Assembly: GCA_046262415.1 (NCBI GenBank)
Contig: JBHEMU010000195.1
Coordinates: 1-34,347 of the forward strand
DNA: 34,347 bases
From: JACDAS01 sp046262415
Lineage (GTDB): Bacteria; Actinomycetota; Thermoleophilia; Gaiellales; Gaiellaceae
Direction: 5' to 3'
Below the pieces are notes generated by a model. The model was not told the origin of the DNA. It did no database searches and saw only the letters and a program-made list of their open reading frames with translations. The position numbers and the translations under genes were made by a program. Below are positions 14,027 to 22,221 of this stretch, piece after piece (the stretch's first letter is position 1; every line of letters begins with the position of its first letter).

Positions 14027-15547
14027 TCAGACCTCGATTCCGAGGCCGATCGCGACTGCGAGCGACTCCGCGCCCGCCGGATCGACCTTCTTGGCGACTT
14101 TGACTCCGGCCAGCGGATCGCCCACGCGCACGCGGACGCCCACCAGCCGCTCCAGCTCGGCGTCGAGCCCGCGGAGCGACGAGCTGCCGCCGGTCAGGAC
14201 GATCTCGCCGATGCTCAGCGAGCCGGGCTGGTTCTGGTAGAAGCGGAGGGAGGAGACCAGCTCTCGGGCGAAGGACTCCACCTCGCGGCGGGCCGCCAGC
14301 AGGGCCGCTGCGGCCTCGCCCGCCGACAGGCCTTCGGGCACCAGCGAGGCGTCGACGAGGGAGAGCTGGCGCTTGATCGCGTCCGCCTCCGCGGTCGAGA
14401 CCTCGAGCGCGCGTGAGATCGCGAGGCTGATCGAGAAGCCGCCCCAGTCGAGGACGCGGGTGAAGTCACAGGCGGCTCCGTTGGAGACGGCGAGAGTCGA
14501 GCGATCGTGGCCGGCCGAGACGACGACCATGCCGCTGTCGGCCTGCAGGTCGGCGCCGATGGCGAGGGCGCGCAGGAGCGCGAACGCCTCGAGATCGATG
14601 CCGATCAGCTTCAGCCCCGCCTTGCGACAGGCCTGCACGTAGAGGTCGACGAAGTCGCGGTAGGCCACGGCGAGCAGGACGCGCCGGACGAGGGTGCCGT
14701 CCTCGCCGACCCGCTCCTCGAGCACGTGGTAGTCGAGCACGGCCTCCTCGAGCGGGATCGGGAGCACCTCCTGGGCGCGAAAGCGGACGGCGTTGGCGAG
14801 CTGGGCGGGATCGTCGACCCCGGAGATCTCGAAGATGCGCACGCCGATCCGGTTGTTCGAGACGCCGAGGCGGATCTCGCGGCGGGGCAGCTTGTGCTTC
14901 TTGAAGAAGGCCTTCAACGAGGCGGCGAGCGCATCGGCGTCGCGGACCTCGCCGCTGACGACGACGCCGCTCTCGAGCGGCTCGCGAGCGACCTGGAGGA
15001 GGGCGGCCGAGCCGTTGTTCGAGATGCTGGCGGCCGCGAGCTGGGAGCCGCCGATCTTGAGCCCGACGATCTTCTTCGAGCGGTGCTTGCCCGAACGCTT
15101 CGCCGACGCCCGGGCCGGGGCCTTCTGCTTGGGCGTGCGGCGGCGAGCCGCTGCGAGGCGTGCGATCAGGCCGGGGCGGCCGGCCGCGGCCACCGGCTCG
15201 AGCAGCTGCGCGGCGGGGGCGGGCTCGGAATCGACCTCGACCACGGGCCCGGCAGGCTCCGGCGCCGCGGGCTCGAGCTCCGGCTCGGGGGCTGCAAGAG
15301 CGGCGAGCTCGAGCTCGACCGTGGCGGCGGGCTCGATCTCGCCTGCGGGGGCGAGCTCGGCCTCAGGCACCACGGCGGCGTCGGGAGCGTCGGCCGCAAC
15401 CTCAGCCTGGGGCTCGGTGACGGCGGGCTTCGGGGCGCGGCGGAAGCTGATCTCCTTCTTCCAGATCGACTGCTTCTGCGCCTCGGGCTCGGGGGCGGGA
15501 GCGTTCAGGTCGTGCTCGGGCATCGGGTCGACGTCCTTCCAGTCCAT
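14027..15547 (-). CDS. pilM: Type IV pilus assembly protein PilM, with N-terminal extension
   Basis: A 506-aa actin-like ATPase, longer than the usual ~350. The PilM core starts near residue 155 (KIVGLKIGGSQLAAASI, phosphate-1 loop region) and continues with VRFRAQEVLPIPLEEAVLDYHV, DLEAFALLRAL and the C-terminal GEIVLTGGSSSLRGLDAELE and AIGLGIEV motifs. The first ~150 residues are acidic Pro/Ala/Glu-rich, probably disordered, except for the patch SIWKKEISFRR (about 26-36), which may be a docking site, and a basic Lys/Arg stretch just before the core. Start ATG is 1 nt after the pilT stop codon. Confidence 0.92.
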   Translation of the reverse strand: MDWKDVDPMPEHDLNAPAPEPEAQKQSIWKKEISFRRAPKPAVTEPQAEVAADAPDAAVVPEAELAPAGEIEPAATVELELAALAAPEPELEPAAPEPAGPVVEVDSEPAPAAQLLEPVAAAGRPGLIARLAAARRRTPKQKAPARASAKRSGKHRSKKIVGLKIGGSQLAAASISNNGSAALLQVAREPLESGVVVSGEVRDADALAASLKAFFKKHKLPRREIRLGVSNNRIGVRIFEISGVDDPAQLANAVRFRAQEVLPIPLEEAVLDYHVLEERVGEDGTLVRRVLLAVAYRDFVDLYVQACRKAGLKLIGIDLEAFALLRALAIGADLQADSGMVVVSAGHDRSTLAVSNGAACDFTRVLDWGGFSISLAISRALEVSTAEADAIKRQLSLVDASLVPEGLSAGEAAAALLAARREVESFARELVSSLRFYQNQPGSLSIGEIVLTGGSSSLRGLDAELERLVGVRVRVGDPLAGVKVAKKVDPAGAESLAVAIGLGIEV

Positions 15548-15548
15548 G

Positions 15549-16670
15549 TCAGTTCGCCACCCTCAGGCCGCCCGCGGCGCGCGGCTCGTCGCCGCGGTCG
15601 AGCAGGCTGGCCAGCTGGTCGCGCCGGCTCGAGATCGCGAGCGCGGCCTCGCGGGTGACGGTCCCGGTCTGGACGAGCTGCAGGAGGCCCTGCTCGAGGG
15701 TCTGCATGCCGCGCTTCGTGTTGGTCTGCATGACGGAGTAGATCTGCTCGATCTTTCCCTGGCGGATCAGGTTCCGGACGGCGTCGTCGGGAAGCAGGAC
15801 CTCCAGCGCCGCCACGCGGCCGGTGCCGTCGGCGGTCGGGAGCAGCGCCTGCGTGACGATGCCCTGGAGCGTGCTGGCGAGCTGAGCACGCACCTGGCTC
15901 TGCTGCTCGCCGGGAAAGACGTCGATGATGCGGTCGACCGTGCTCGGCGCGCTCTGGGTGTGCAGCGTCGCGAAGACGAGGTGGCCGGTCTCGGCTGCGG
16001 TGAGCGCGGTCGAGATCGTCTCGAGGTCGCGCATCTCGCCGAGGAGGATCACGTCGGGGTCCTGACGCAGCGCGGCGCGCAGGCCCTCGGCGAAGCTGAC
16101 CGCGTCGGTACCGATCTCGCGCTGGTTGACGATGCAGTGCTTGTGCCAGTGGACGAACTCGATCGGATCCTCGATCGTGAGGATGTGCTCGGAGCGCGTC
16201 CGGTTGATCTCGTCGATCACCGCGGCCAGCGTCGTGGACTTGCCCGAGCCGGTGGGGCCCGTGACGAGCACGAGTCCGCGCGGCTTCTTGGCGAGCTCGT
16301 TCAGGCTCTGCGGCAGGCGGAGCTCCTCGAGCGTCTTGACGCGGTCCGGGATCAGGCGGAAGGCGGCGCCGAGGCTGCGGCGCTGGAAGTACACGTTCAC
16401 GCGGAAGCGCGCGAGGCCGGGCACGGCATGGGACATGTCGATCTGGCGCTTGACCTCGAGCTGCTTCTGCTGCTCAGTCGACATGATCGAGTAGAGGATC
16501 AGCCGCGTCATCGCCGCGTTCAGCTTGGGGAAGTTCTCCAGCTGCTCCAGCTGTCCGCGAACGCGGACGATCGGAGGCGAGCCGACCGTCAGATGCAGGT
16601 CTGACGCGTGCCGGGCGACGACCTCTGCCAGGAGCTCGTCGATCGAGATATGGGTGGCTTCCGTGGTCAC
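15549..16670 (-). CDS. pilT: Type IV pilus retraction ATPase PilT
   Basis: A 373-aa hexameric motor that depolymerises the pilus. The N-terminal PAS-like domain carries ASDLHLTVGSPPIVRVRG. Walker A GPTGSGKST is near residue 137; then the Asp box TIEDPIEFVH, Walker B DPDVILLGEMRD and His box ATLHTQSA. The PilT-specific AIRNLIRE element is well kept as AVRNLIRQGK. The GTG start is supported by the family N-terminus and the sigma-28-like box 9 nt upstream. First gene of the five-gene operon pilT-pilM-pilN-pilO-pilP-like. Confidence 0.95.
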   Translation of the reverse strand: MTTEATHISIDELLAEVVARHASDLHLTVGSPPIVRVRGQLEQLENFPKLNAAMTRLILYSIMSTEQQKQLEVKRQIDMSHAVPGLARFRVNVYFQRRSLGAAFRLIPDRVKTLEELRLPQSLNELAKKPRGLVLVTGPTGSGKSTTLAAVIDEINRTRSEHILTIEDPIEFVHWHKHCIVNQREIGTDAVSFAEGLRAALRQDPDVILLGEMRDLETISTALTAAETGHLVFATLHTQSAPSTVDRIIDVFPGEQQSQVRAQLASTLQGIVTQALLPTADGTGRVAALEVLLPDDAVRNLIRQGKIEQIYSVMQTNTKRGMQTLEQGLLQLVQTGTVTREAALAISSRRDQLASLLDRGDEPRAAGGLRVAN

Positions 16671-16679
16671 TCGGACGAG

Positions 16680-16707
16680 CTATCGGCAGCAGCGTCCGGA
16701 TCCTTAA
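16680..16707 (-). promoter_or_regulatory. Sigma-28-like promoter of the pilT-pilMNO operon
   Basis: Minus strand: TTAAG (16707-16703), GCCGATAG (16687-16680), then 9 nt to the GTG at 16670. Reading TAAG as the -35 gives exactly N15, the sigma-28 spacing; reading TTAA gives N16. Confidence 0.65.
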
Positions 16708-16760
16708 CGGCCTTCGGTCGAATCCTTCCGGGCGGCCCCGATCTTCTTTGTGGTCAGGCG

Positions 16761-16787
16761 TAAAGGTCGCGCCCTCGCTGCCGATAA
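16761..16787 (+). promoter_or_regulatory. Sigma-28 consensus promoter of the thioredoxin-fold gene
   Basis: Plus strand: TAAA (16761-16764), 15 nt, GCCGATAA (16780-16787), then 8 nt to the ATG at 16796. This equals the textbook sigma-28 (FliA) consensus TAAA-N15-GCCGATAA at every position, and it predicts a leaderless mRNA. It is divergent from the pilT promoter. Confidence 0.75.
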
Positions 16788-16795
16788 GTAGCGGT

Positions 16796-17389
16796 ATGAC
16801 CCTCTTCGCCAACTCCAGTGCGCGCATCGTCGCGCTCGTAGGACTCGTCGTCATCTTCGGCACAGTCGTCGCCATGAACATGTCGCGCGCGCGCGAGAAC
16901 AATCAGGACGCAGCCGTGGCCTCACGCGTGGATCAGGACGCAGCCGTGCCCGCCCGCGTGCCCGCTCCCGTGCCCGACTACTCGGGCGGCAAGGTCGACT
17001 CCGGCAAGGCGGCGACGCCGAAGCCGGCAGCGCCCCGCGTCAACCCTGTGGTCGCGAAGGCGATCGCCGCGGGACTGCCCCGGTCGATCGGCGAGGCGCT
17101 GGCCGCCAATAAGGTCGTCGTCGCCGTCGTCTACTCCCCCGCCGCCGAGGTCGACCGCCTCGTGCTCGACGAGGCAACCGCGGGTGCAGCGAGCGCCGGG
17201 GCCGGACTCGTCCCCGTGGACGTCACGCTCGAGGGAGATTCCGACGCGACCCTGCTGGCCCGGAAGCTCGGCATCCTGGACGCTCCCGCCGTCCTGGTCT
17301 TCGGACCGTCGGCGACGCTGAAGACGCAGATCGAAGGGTTCGCCGACCAGCGCATCGTCCACCAGGCCGCGGCGAACGCCGCCCTGTGA
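16796..17389 (+). CDS. Membrane-anchored thioredoxin-fold protein without CxxC
   Basis: A 197-aa protein with an N-terminal membrane anchor (about residues 9-28), a Pro/Ala-rich linker (about 45-80) and a C-terminal thioredoxin-like domain. The domain shows the strand-helix VVVAVVYSPAAEVDRLVLDEA, where the usual active-site CxxC is replaced (SPAAEVD), then LVPVDVTLEGD and GILDAPAVLVFGP with the cis-Pro loop expected of thioredoxins. It is therefore unlikely to do redox chemistry and may act as a binding or chaperone module. Divergent from the pilT operon and preceded by a perfect sigma-28-type promoter, so a T4P role is likely. Start chosen by promoter position and the anchor. Confidence 0.8.
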   Translation: MTLFANSSARIVALVGLVVIFGTVVAMNMSRARENNQDAAVASRVDQDAAVPARVPAPVPDYSGGKVDSGKAATPKPAAPRVNPVVAKAIAAGLPRSIGEALAANKVVVAVVYSPAAEVDRLVLDEATAGAASAGAGLVPVDVTLEGDSDATLLARKLGILDAPAVLVFGPSATLKTQIEGFADQRIVHQAAANAAL

Positions 17390-17658
17390 GCACGATTCCG
17401 CGCCCGGCGATGACACCGGCCTGGGCGGATCCGGAAGAGGCCGAGTTCGCCGGCTTCCGCGCCACGAACGGGTCCGGCCTGCTGGCGGTCGTACGCGCGT
17501 CCGGCCCGGACGGCCAGTGCACCGTCGACGCCGAGATCCGCCGCGGCCAGGACGAGCCGATGTCGCGCACGTACCGGATCGGCAGCGCCGACGCCGCGCG
17601 CGCGTTCGTGGCGGAGGCCGCCGACGCGTTCGTGCACCTCGGCTGCGACGTCGAGTAG
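17386..17658 (+). CDS. Small protein of unknown function
   Basis: A 90-aa protein, GTG start overlapping the stop of the thioredoxin-fold gene (GTGA). The sequence alternates as expected of a small alpha/beta domain: GLLAVVRASGPDGQCTVDAEIRR, then RTYRIGSADAARAFVAEAADAFVHLGCDVE. No family is recognised. No signal peptide, so it is probably cytosolic. Co-transcription with the preceding gene places it in the pilus regulon. Confidence 0.65.
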   Translation: MSTIPRPAMTPAWADPEEAEFAGFRATNGSGLLAVVRASGPDGQCTVDAEIRRGQDEPMSRTYRIGSADAARAFVAEAADAFVHLGCDVE

Positions 17659-17844
17659 CTCGCACCGCGCTTGTCCGTAGAGGCGCGGGCCGGTCGGGTC
17701 TGCGCGAACAGCCACGGGAAATCCGTCGCCGCCGGACGCTGGAGCGAGCGCGGCCAAGGCGGCGACAGCTGCACTCGTTCCAGCCTTCACGCGAGCCGGG
17801 TAGCGCCGCCCTCTCCGAGGCGGAGGTGGCGGCCGCGAGCGGCC

Positions 17845-19617
17845 CTAGGTGCAGACGCGCGCGAGCTCGTCGACCGACGTGAGGCCGGCTGCGGCCTTCG
17901 CCAGGCCGTCGTCCCAGAGCGTCTTCATGCCGGAGGCCATGGCGGCCCGCTCGATCTCGTCCCTGCTCGCCTTCGCCGATGCGAGCTGCTCCATCTCCTC
18001 GTTCATGATCAGGAGCTGATAGACGCCGACGCGGCCGCGGTAGCCCGTGCGGTTGCAGCGCGGGCATCCTCGCTTCCGGTACAGGGCCGCGCCGTCGAAC
18101 GACGCCGCCTGCTCGGGGCTGACGCGCGCGCGCTCGAGATCCTCGGGAGTCGGGCTGTAGAGCTCGCAGCAGTTCCCGCAGAGCCGGCGGGCCAGACGCT
18201 GCGCGAGCACCGCCGAGACCGCCGCGCCGGTGAGGAAGGGCTCGACGCCCATCTCGTTCAGCCGCGTCAGGGTCCCGGGCGCGTCGTTCGTGTGCAGCGT
18301 CGAGAGCACGAAGTGGCCCGTCAGCGCCGCCTCGATCGAGATCTTGGCCGTCTCCGGGTCCCGGATCTCGCCGACCATGACCACGTCGGGGTCGGAGCGG
18401 AGGATCGAGCGCAGCGCCGTCGCGAAGGTCAGGCCGGCGCGAACGTTGATCTGCACCTGGTTGACCCCGGCCAGGCGATACTCGACCGGGTCCTCGACGG
18501 TGATGATGTTGATCTCGGGCGCGTTGATCTGGCTCAGCGCAGCGTAGAGGGTCGTCGACTTGCCCGAGCCCGTCGGGCCCGTGACGAGGAGCGCGCCGGT
18601 CGGGCGGCGGATGATCCCCGCGAGCTCCGTCCGCATCGCCTCGGAGAGACCGAGGTCCTCGAGCGAGGGGGCCTTCTTGGACTTGTCCAGCAGGCGCATC
18701 ACCGCCGACTCACCCTCCACCGTGGGGAGGGTCGCGACGCGGATGTCGAGCATCCGGCCCGCGGCGGTCGCGTTCAGCGACATGCGCCCGTCCTGGGGCT
18801 TGCGGCGCTCCGCGATGTCGAGCTTGGCGAGCACCTTCAGCCGCGTGGTGACGCCGGCGGACAGCCGCTTCGGAATCCGCTGCACCTCGTGCAGCACGCC
18901 GTCGATCCGGTAGCGGACGAGGAGCGCGTCCTCCTGCGGCTCGAAATGCACGTCGCTTGCCCCGTCCTCGGCGGCCTGGAAGATGATCGAGTTGACAAGC
19001 CGCACGAGGGGGCCGTCCGAGATCCCGTCGTCGACCTCGAGGTCGTCGTCGGAGCCAACCTCGACCGCCTCGTCCAGAGCGGCCACGCGCGCCCCCTGGG
19101 CCTCGAAGCGGGTCAGCCGCTGCACCTCGGTGAGGATCTCCGCGCGCACGGCCACGGCGATGTCGACCGGCAGCGGGCTCGCCAGCCTGATCTCGTCGGT
19201 CGCCTGGACGTTCGCAGGGTCGGCGATCGCCACCTTCAGCCGGCCGTCGACAACGCTGTACGGCAGCGAGGCCGTGCGCTGGAGCACTGCTAGCGGCAGG
19301 CTCGTCGCGGCCTCGTGCGAGAGACTGATCGAGCTCAGGTCGACATGGGGGAGGTCGTGCCGGCGCGCGAGCGCCCGGGCCACACCGTCGGGCGCGGCCA
19401 GGCGCTCGAGGACGAGCGCCTCGCCGAGGGAGCGCGATCTTGCGGCCTCTTCGACGGAGGCCAGCCTGTCGGACGGGAGCAGCCGGGTCTCCTCGAGAAG
19501 GCTTGTGAGCAGGGCTGCGATCCGCTCGCGCTCGGCGGTCGGGTGAGGGCCACGGATATCGCCGAGACGGGGCGGCCGGCCCGTGGTGCGAAGATCGGAA
19601 GAGCGTTCGGAGTCCAT
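17845..19617 (-). CDS. pilB: Type IV pilus extension ATPase PilB
   Basis: A 590-aa GspE/PilB motor that drives pilin polymerisation. An MshEN-type N-terminal domain (about residues 45-190, with LGEALVLERLAAPDGVARALARRHDLPHVDL) is followed by the ATPase core: ASDVHFEP, Walker A GPTGSGKSTT near 345, Asp box TVEDPVEYRL, Walker B DPDVVMVGEIRD, His box STLHTND. The zinc-binding tetracysteine (CGNC near 477, CPRC near 516) is intact and marks PilB rather than PilT. The ATG at 19617 has a GAGGG ribosome site, and a sigma-28-like box lies 14 nt upstream. The codons near residues 4-9 contain a 15-nt match to a sequencing adapter (see findings). Confidence 0.94.
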   Translation of the reverse strand: MDSERSSDLRTTGRPPRLGDIRGPHPTAERERIAALLTSLLEETRLLPSDRLASVEEAARSRSLGEALVLERLAAPDGVARALARRHDLPHVDLSSISLSHEAATSLPLAVLQRTASLPYSVVDGRLKVAIADPANVQATDEIRLASPLPVDIAVAVRAEILTEVQRLTRFEAQGARVAALDEAVEVGSDDDLEVDDGISDGPLVRLVNSIIFQAAEDGASDVHFEPQEDALLVRYRIDGVLHEVQRIPKRLSAGVTTRLKVLAKLDIAERRKPQDGRMSLNATAAGRMLDIRVATLPTVEGESAVMRLLDKSKKAPSLEDLGLSEAMRTELAGIIRRPTGALLVTGPTGSGKSTTLYAALSQINAPEINIITVEDPVEYRLAGVNQVQINVRAGLTFATALRSILRSDPDVVMVGEIRDPETAKISIEAALTGHFVLSTLHTNDAPGTLTRLNEMGVEPFLTGAAVSAVLAQRLARRLCGNCCELYSPTPEDLERARVSPEQAASFDGAALYRKRGCPRCNRTGYRGRVGVYQLLIMNEEMEQLASAKASRDEIERAAMASGMKTLWDDGLAKAAAGLTSVDELARVCT

Positions 19618-19631
19618 GTCCCTCGATTGAG

Positions 19632-19659
19632 GTATCGGAAGACATGGCCCGAAGGATGA
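19632..19659 (-). promoter_or_regulatory. Sigma-28-like promoter of pilB (weaker match)
   Basis: Minus strand: TCAT (19659-19656), 16 nt, TCCGATAC (19639-19632), 14 nt to the ATG. One change in the heptamer and one in the -35; unlike most members it leaves room for a ribosome site (GAGGG). Confidence 0.45.
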
Positions 19660-19759
19660 GGGTTTCCTTCCCAGACGAAGCAGCGCACCCCCGAACCAGC
19701 ACGGTGCGGCGCGCGAACGATCGCCCCGGCCCGCCGTCGGATCCACCGCGGACCATAGA

Positions 19760-19798
19760 CCCGGGCCCGGCTGCGGAAGCTCCGCAGCCGGGCCCGGG
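19760..19798 (-). terminator. Perfect 18-bp hairpin, probable terminator
   Basis: CCCGGGCCCGGCTGCGGA and its exact reverse complement enclose a 3-nt loop, one of the strongest stems in the window. It lies 18 nt past the stop of the membrane protein gene at 19816 and before pilB, so it would end the protease/membrane-protein transcript and insulate pilB. Only a weak T-rich tail (TCTATG) follows. Confidence 0.65.
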
Positions 19799-19815
19799 CG
19801 TTCCTACCTGCGTCC

Positions 19816-20523
19816 CTAGGTGCGGAGCGGTGCGGCGAGCCGCAGGAGCCGGCGGTGCATCGAGAGCACCACCAGGAGCGGCGGCACGGCGAAGGCGACG
19901 AGAGCGCCGATGCCGATCTCGGTGTAGACGATCGCAGCGGATGCAGCCAGGGGGCCGATTGCGAGCAGATGCCCGGTGGCCCAGCTGAAGTGCTGCCGCC
20001 AGATCGTCGTCACCGGCCGTGAGTCGGATGTCGCCATCGCGACGCAGAGCAGGCCGTTGTTCACCGTGCCGTAGACCAGCCCGGCGAGCGTGGCCGCGGC
20101 GAAGCGGACGAGCGTCGACGAGTCGGCATCCGTCACCGTCGCGTAGGTGACCGCCGCACTGCCGGCTGCGAGCGCGAAGTTGGACGCGTCGAAGACGGCG
20201 CGGTGCACGAGTCCGCGGCGGCGGATCCACTGGACGGCGGCGGCGGCGACGGCGATTGCCATCGCCGGGCCGGCGCCGAGCACGATCCCGGCGGTGACGA
20301 GCCCGACTGCCGACAGCCCGATGCTGCCCTTCCCGTGCACCCGCAGCGTGAACAGCTGCAGGAAGAGCGTGAAGGCCAGGAAGGCGGCAACGCGCACGGG
20401 GTGGTCCCCGACGACTTCGGCGATGCGCTCGCCGCCGAAGCCGAGGGCAACGCCGGCGCCGAGGGCGACGGTTGCGATCAGGGCAGCGACTGAGCTGCGC
20501 TTGGGGTTGTTGTCAGCAGCCAT
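19816..20523 (-). CDS. Integral membrane protein of unknown function
   Basis: A 235-aa protein with about six to seven membrane segments and short loops. It resembles the N-terminal membrane sensor half of some actinobacterial multi-domain signalling proteins (GLSAVGLVTAGIVLGAGPAMAIAVAAA, then HRAVFDASNFALAAGSAA, GLVYGTVNNGLLC), but no GGDEF, HD-GYP or kinase domain follows; this resemblance is from memory and weak. It starts 3 nt after the protease stop codon, so the two are co-transcribed, which might suggest a role in its export or control. Confidence 0.75.
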   Translation of the reverse strand: MAADNNPKRSSVAALIATVALGAGVALGFGGERIAEVVGDHPVRVAAFLAFTLFLQLFTLRVHGKGSIGLSAVGLVTAGIVLGAGPAMAIAVAAAAVQWIRRRGLVHRAVFDASNFALAAGSAAVTYATVTDADSSTLVRFAAATLAGLVYGTVNNGLLCVAMATSDSRPVTTIWRQHFSWATGHLLAIGPLAASAAIVYTEIGIGALVAFAVPPLLVVLSMHRRLLRLAAPLRT

Positions 20524-20526
20524 CGA

Positions 20527-22081
20527 TCAGTCCCAACTCGACGAGTTCCAGGAGGAGCTGTTCCAGCTGGACGAGTTCCAGCTCGAGCTGTTCCACGACG
20601 ACGAGTTCCAGGAGGAGCTGTTCCAGGAGGACGAGTTCCAGCTCGAGCTGTTCCAGCTGGACGAGTTCCAGCTCGAACTGTTCCAGGAGGAGCTGTTCCA
20701 CGAGCTCGAGTTCCAGCTCGAGGCGACGGTGCTGCCGCTCAGGCAGAGCGAGCCGGGCGCGCACACGAGTGCGAGCACCGCCTGGTTGGCCCGGCCGGGT
20801 GAGCTGACCTCGAGCGAGTCCTCGACATCGAGCCCGTTCAGGGTCGTGTAGGGGATGTCGTGCGCTCTGCGCACCAGCGCCCACTTGACGTTGTCGGGGC
20901 TCCAGCCGGGGTTTCGCTGCAGCAGGATCGCCGCCGCTCCGGCCACCTGCGGCGCCGAGAAGCTGGTGCCGGAGATGGTCGCGTAGCCGGTCGGGATCCG
21001 GTTTGCCGCCGGGGCCAGCTGGTCGAGCGTGGTGCCGGCGGGAAGCAGCGAGGCGATCAGCCGCCCAGGTGCGATGAGCTCCGGCTTGGCGACGCCGTCG
21101 ACGGTGATGCCCGTCGAGGTGAAGGAGGCGATCCGGTCGTCGGAGGTGGAGCGGGTTCCCTTCGTGTCGGAGGAGCCGACCGTGATCGCGAGCGGGTCGT
21201 TGGCGGGGGCGAAGTTGACCTCGCCGGCGCCGCCGTTGCCGGCGGAGGCGACGACGACGATGCCCGAGGCCCAGACACGCTCGACGGCGAGATCCAGCGC
21301 CGAGGTCAGGTAGCTGGAGGCGACCGTCTCGCCGAGTGAGAGGTTGACGACGCGGATGTTGTGCGTCTGCGCGTTCTCGTGCACCCACTGCAGCGCGTCG
21401 ATCACGTCCGAGGCACGCGGCCCGGCCGGGTTGTTGACGTTCAGCGCATAGACGTTCGCGCCCGGGGCGACGCCGATGAAGCGGCCGTCGGAGCTCTTGC
21501 CGGCGGCGATCGAGGCGACCATCGAGCCGTGTCCGACCAGGTCGTCGTGCGACCAGGTCTGCGCGGCGCGCGAGACGCGCACGAGCCGCCGCCGAAGTCG
21601 GGCGCCGCCGCGACGCCGGAGTCGATCACGGCGATGCCGACGCCCTTGCCGTCGTAGTTGTCGTCCCAGGCGTCGTTCGTATCGGTGGCGTGGATGTAGC
21701 TGGTCGAGCTGAGCAGCTTCGAGTAGTCGACGACGCCCTGCGGCGACACGGGCGTGTCCAGCGCGACGTAGTCGACGCCGCCCTCGGCGGCCAGCTTCAG
21801 CAGCTTGCGCACCTTGACCGTGCGGCGGAGCCGTTGACCAGGCCGAGCCGCTTCTTGTGCTGTCCGTTGCGCTTGCCCGCCTGCTCGCTGTCGGAGCCGA
21901 GCACGATCACGTTCAGGTCGGCGTCGTCGCCGAGCAGGTCGGCGGACAGGCGCTTGTCGACCTTCCTGTTGTCGTGACCGTCTCCTGCCCGGGCCGCGGG
22001 CGTGATGAATGCCGCCACGGCCGAGGCCGAGAAGGCGAGCACGAGCACGAGGATCCAGTGGTGGAGCCGGTGGTTTTGCAT
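20527..22081 (-). pseudogene. Secreted S8 (subtilisin-like) serine protease with SSWNS tail; frame broken twice
   Basis: One protease spread over three frames. Frame 1 (from ATG 22081) holds a signal peptide (MQNHRLHHWILVLVLAFSAS) and the propeptide start. Near 21820-21832 a one-base loss shifts to a frame with VRKLLKLAAEGGVDYVALD and the catalytic Asp in GIAVIDSGVAA. Near 21585-21593 a second one-base loss shifts to the frame with the catalytic His (GHGSMVA), the oxyanion Asn (SAGNGG) and the Ser (GTSFSAPQ). The C-terminus is an array of 13 pentapeptides ending SSWD. All catalytic residues persist, so sequencing or assembly indels in GGCGGC runs are at least as likely as true decay. Confidence 0.85.
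20530..20721 (-). repeat. 13 copies of a 15-bp repeat encoding SSWNS
   Basis: Thirteen Trp-centred pentapeptide units (twelve SWN, the last SWD). Trp-Asn is always TGG AAC, but the serines alternate freely among AGC, TCG, TCC and AGT. Synonymous variation with an invariant peptide indicates selection on the protein, not recent slippage. The array probably forms an elongated surface or wall-binding tail. Confidence 0.9.
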
Positions 22082-22156
22082 AGACAAGTTCTGACGCCGG
22101 CGCGCCTGCGGCACGACACCCTGATGGGTGAGATGGTCGCTCCCTCGAACGAGGGG

Positions 22157-22186
22157 TTGTTCGTGGGTCAGAATTTCCGCTAGCGT
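22157..22186 (+). promoter_or_regulatory. Probable housekeeping promoter of the metalloprotease
   Basis: TTGTTC (22157-22162), 18 nt, TAGCGT (22181-22186). The ATG at 22222 follows after a leader with a GAGGAG ribosome site 6 nt before it. No sigma-28-like box is seen here. Confidence 0.4.
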
Positions 22187-22221
22187 CGGACTCTCTGCCG
22201 TTCCTTCGACCGAGGAGTCTC

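Noticed and set aside
16741..16795. Start of the thioredoxin-fold gene at an upstream in-frame ATG/GTG (16748)
   Set aside because: That start would lie upstream of and inside the TAAA-N15-GCCGATAA promoter; the ATG at 16796 directly follows it and gives a clean membrane anchor.
20530..20721. Possible CRISPR-like array of 15-bp units
   Set aside because: Units are contiguous, with no spacers, and encode an uninterrupted SSWNS array in frame with a protease.
21585..21832. Programmed frameshifting in the S8 protease
   Set aside because: No slippery heptamer with a following pseudoknot is evident at either junction, and two successive shifts would be needed.
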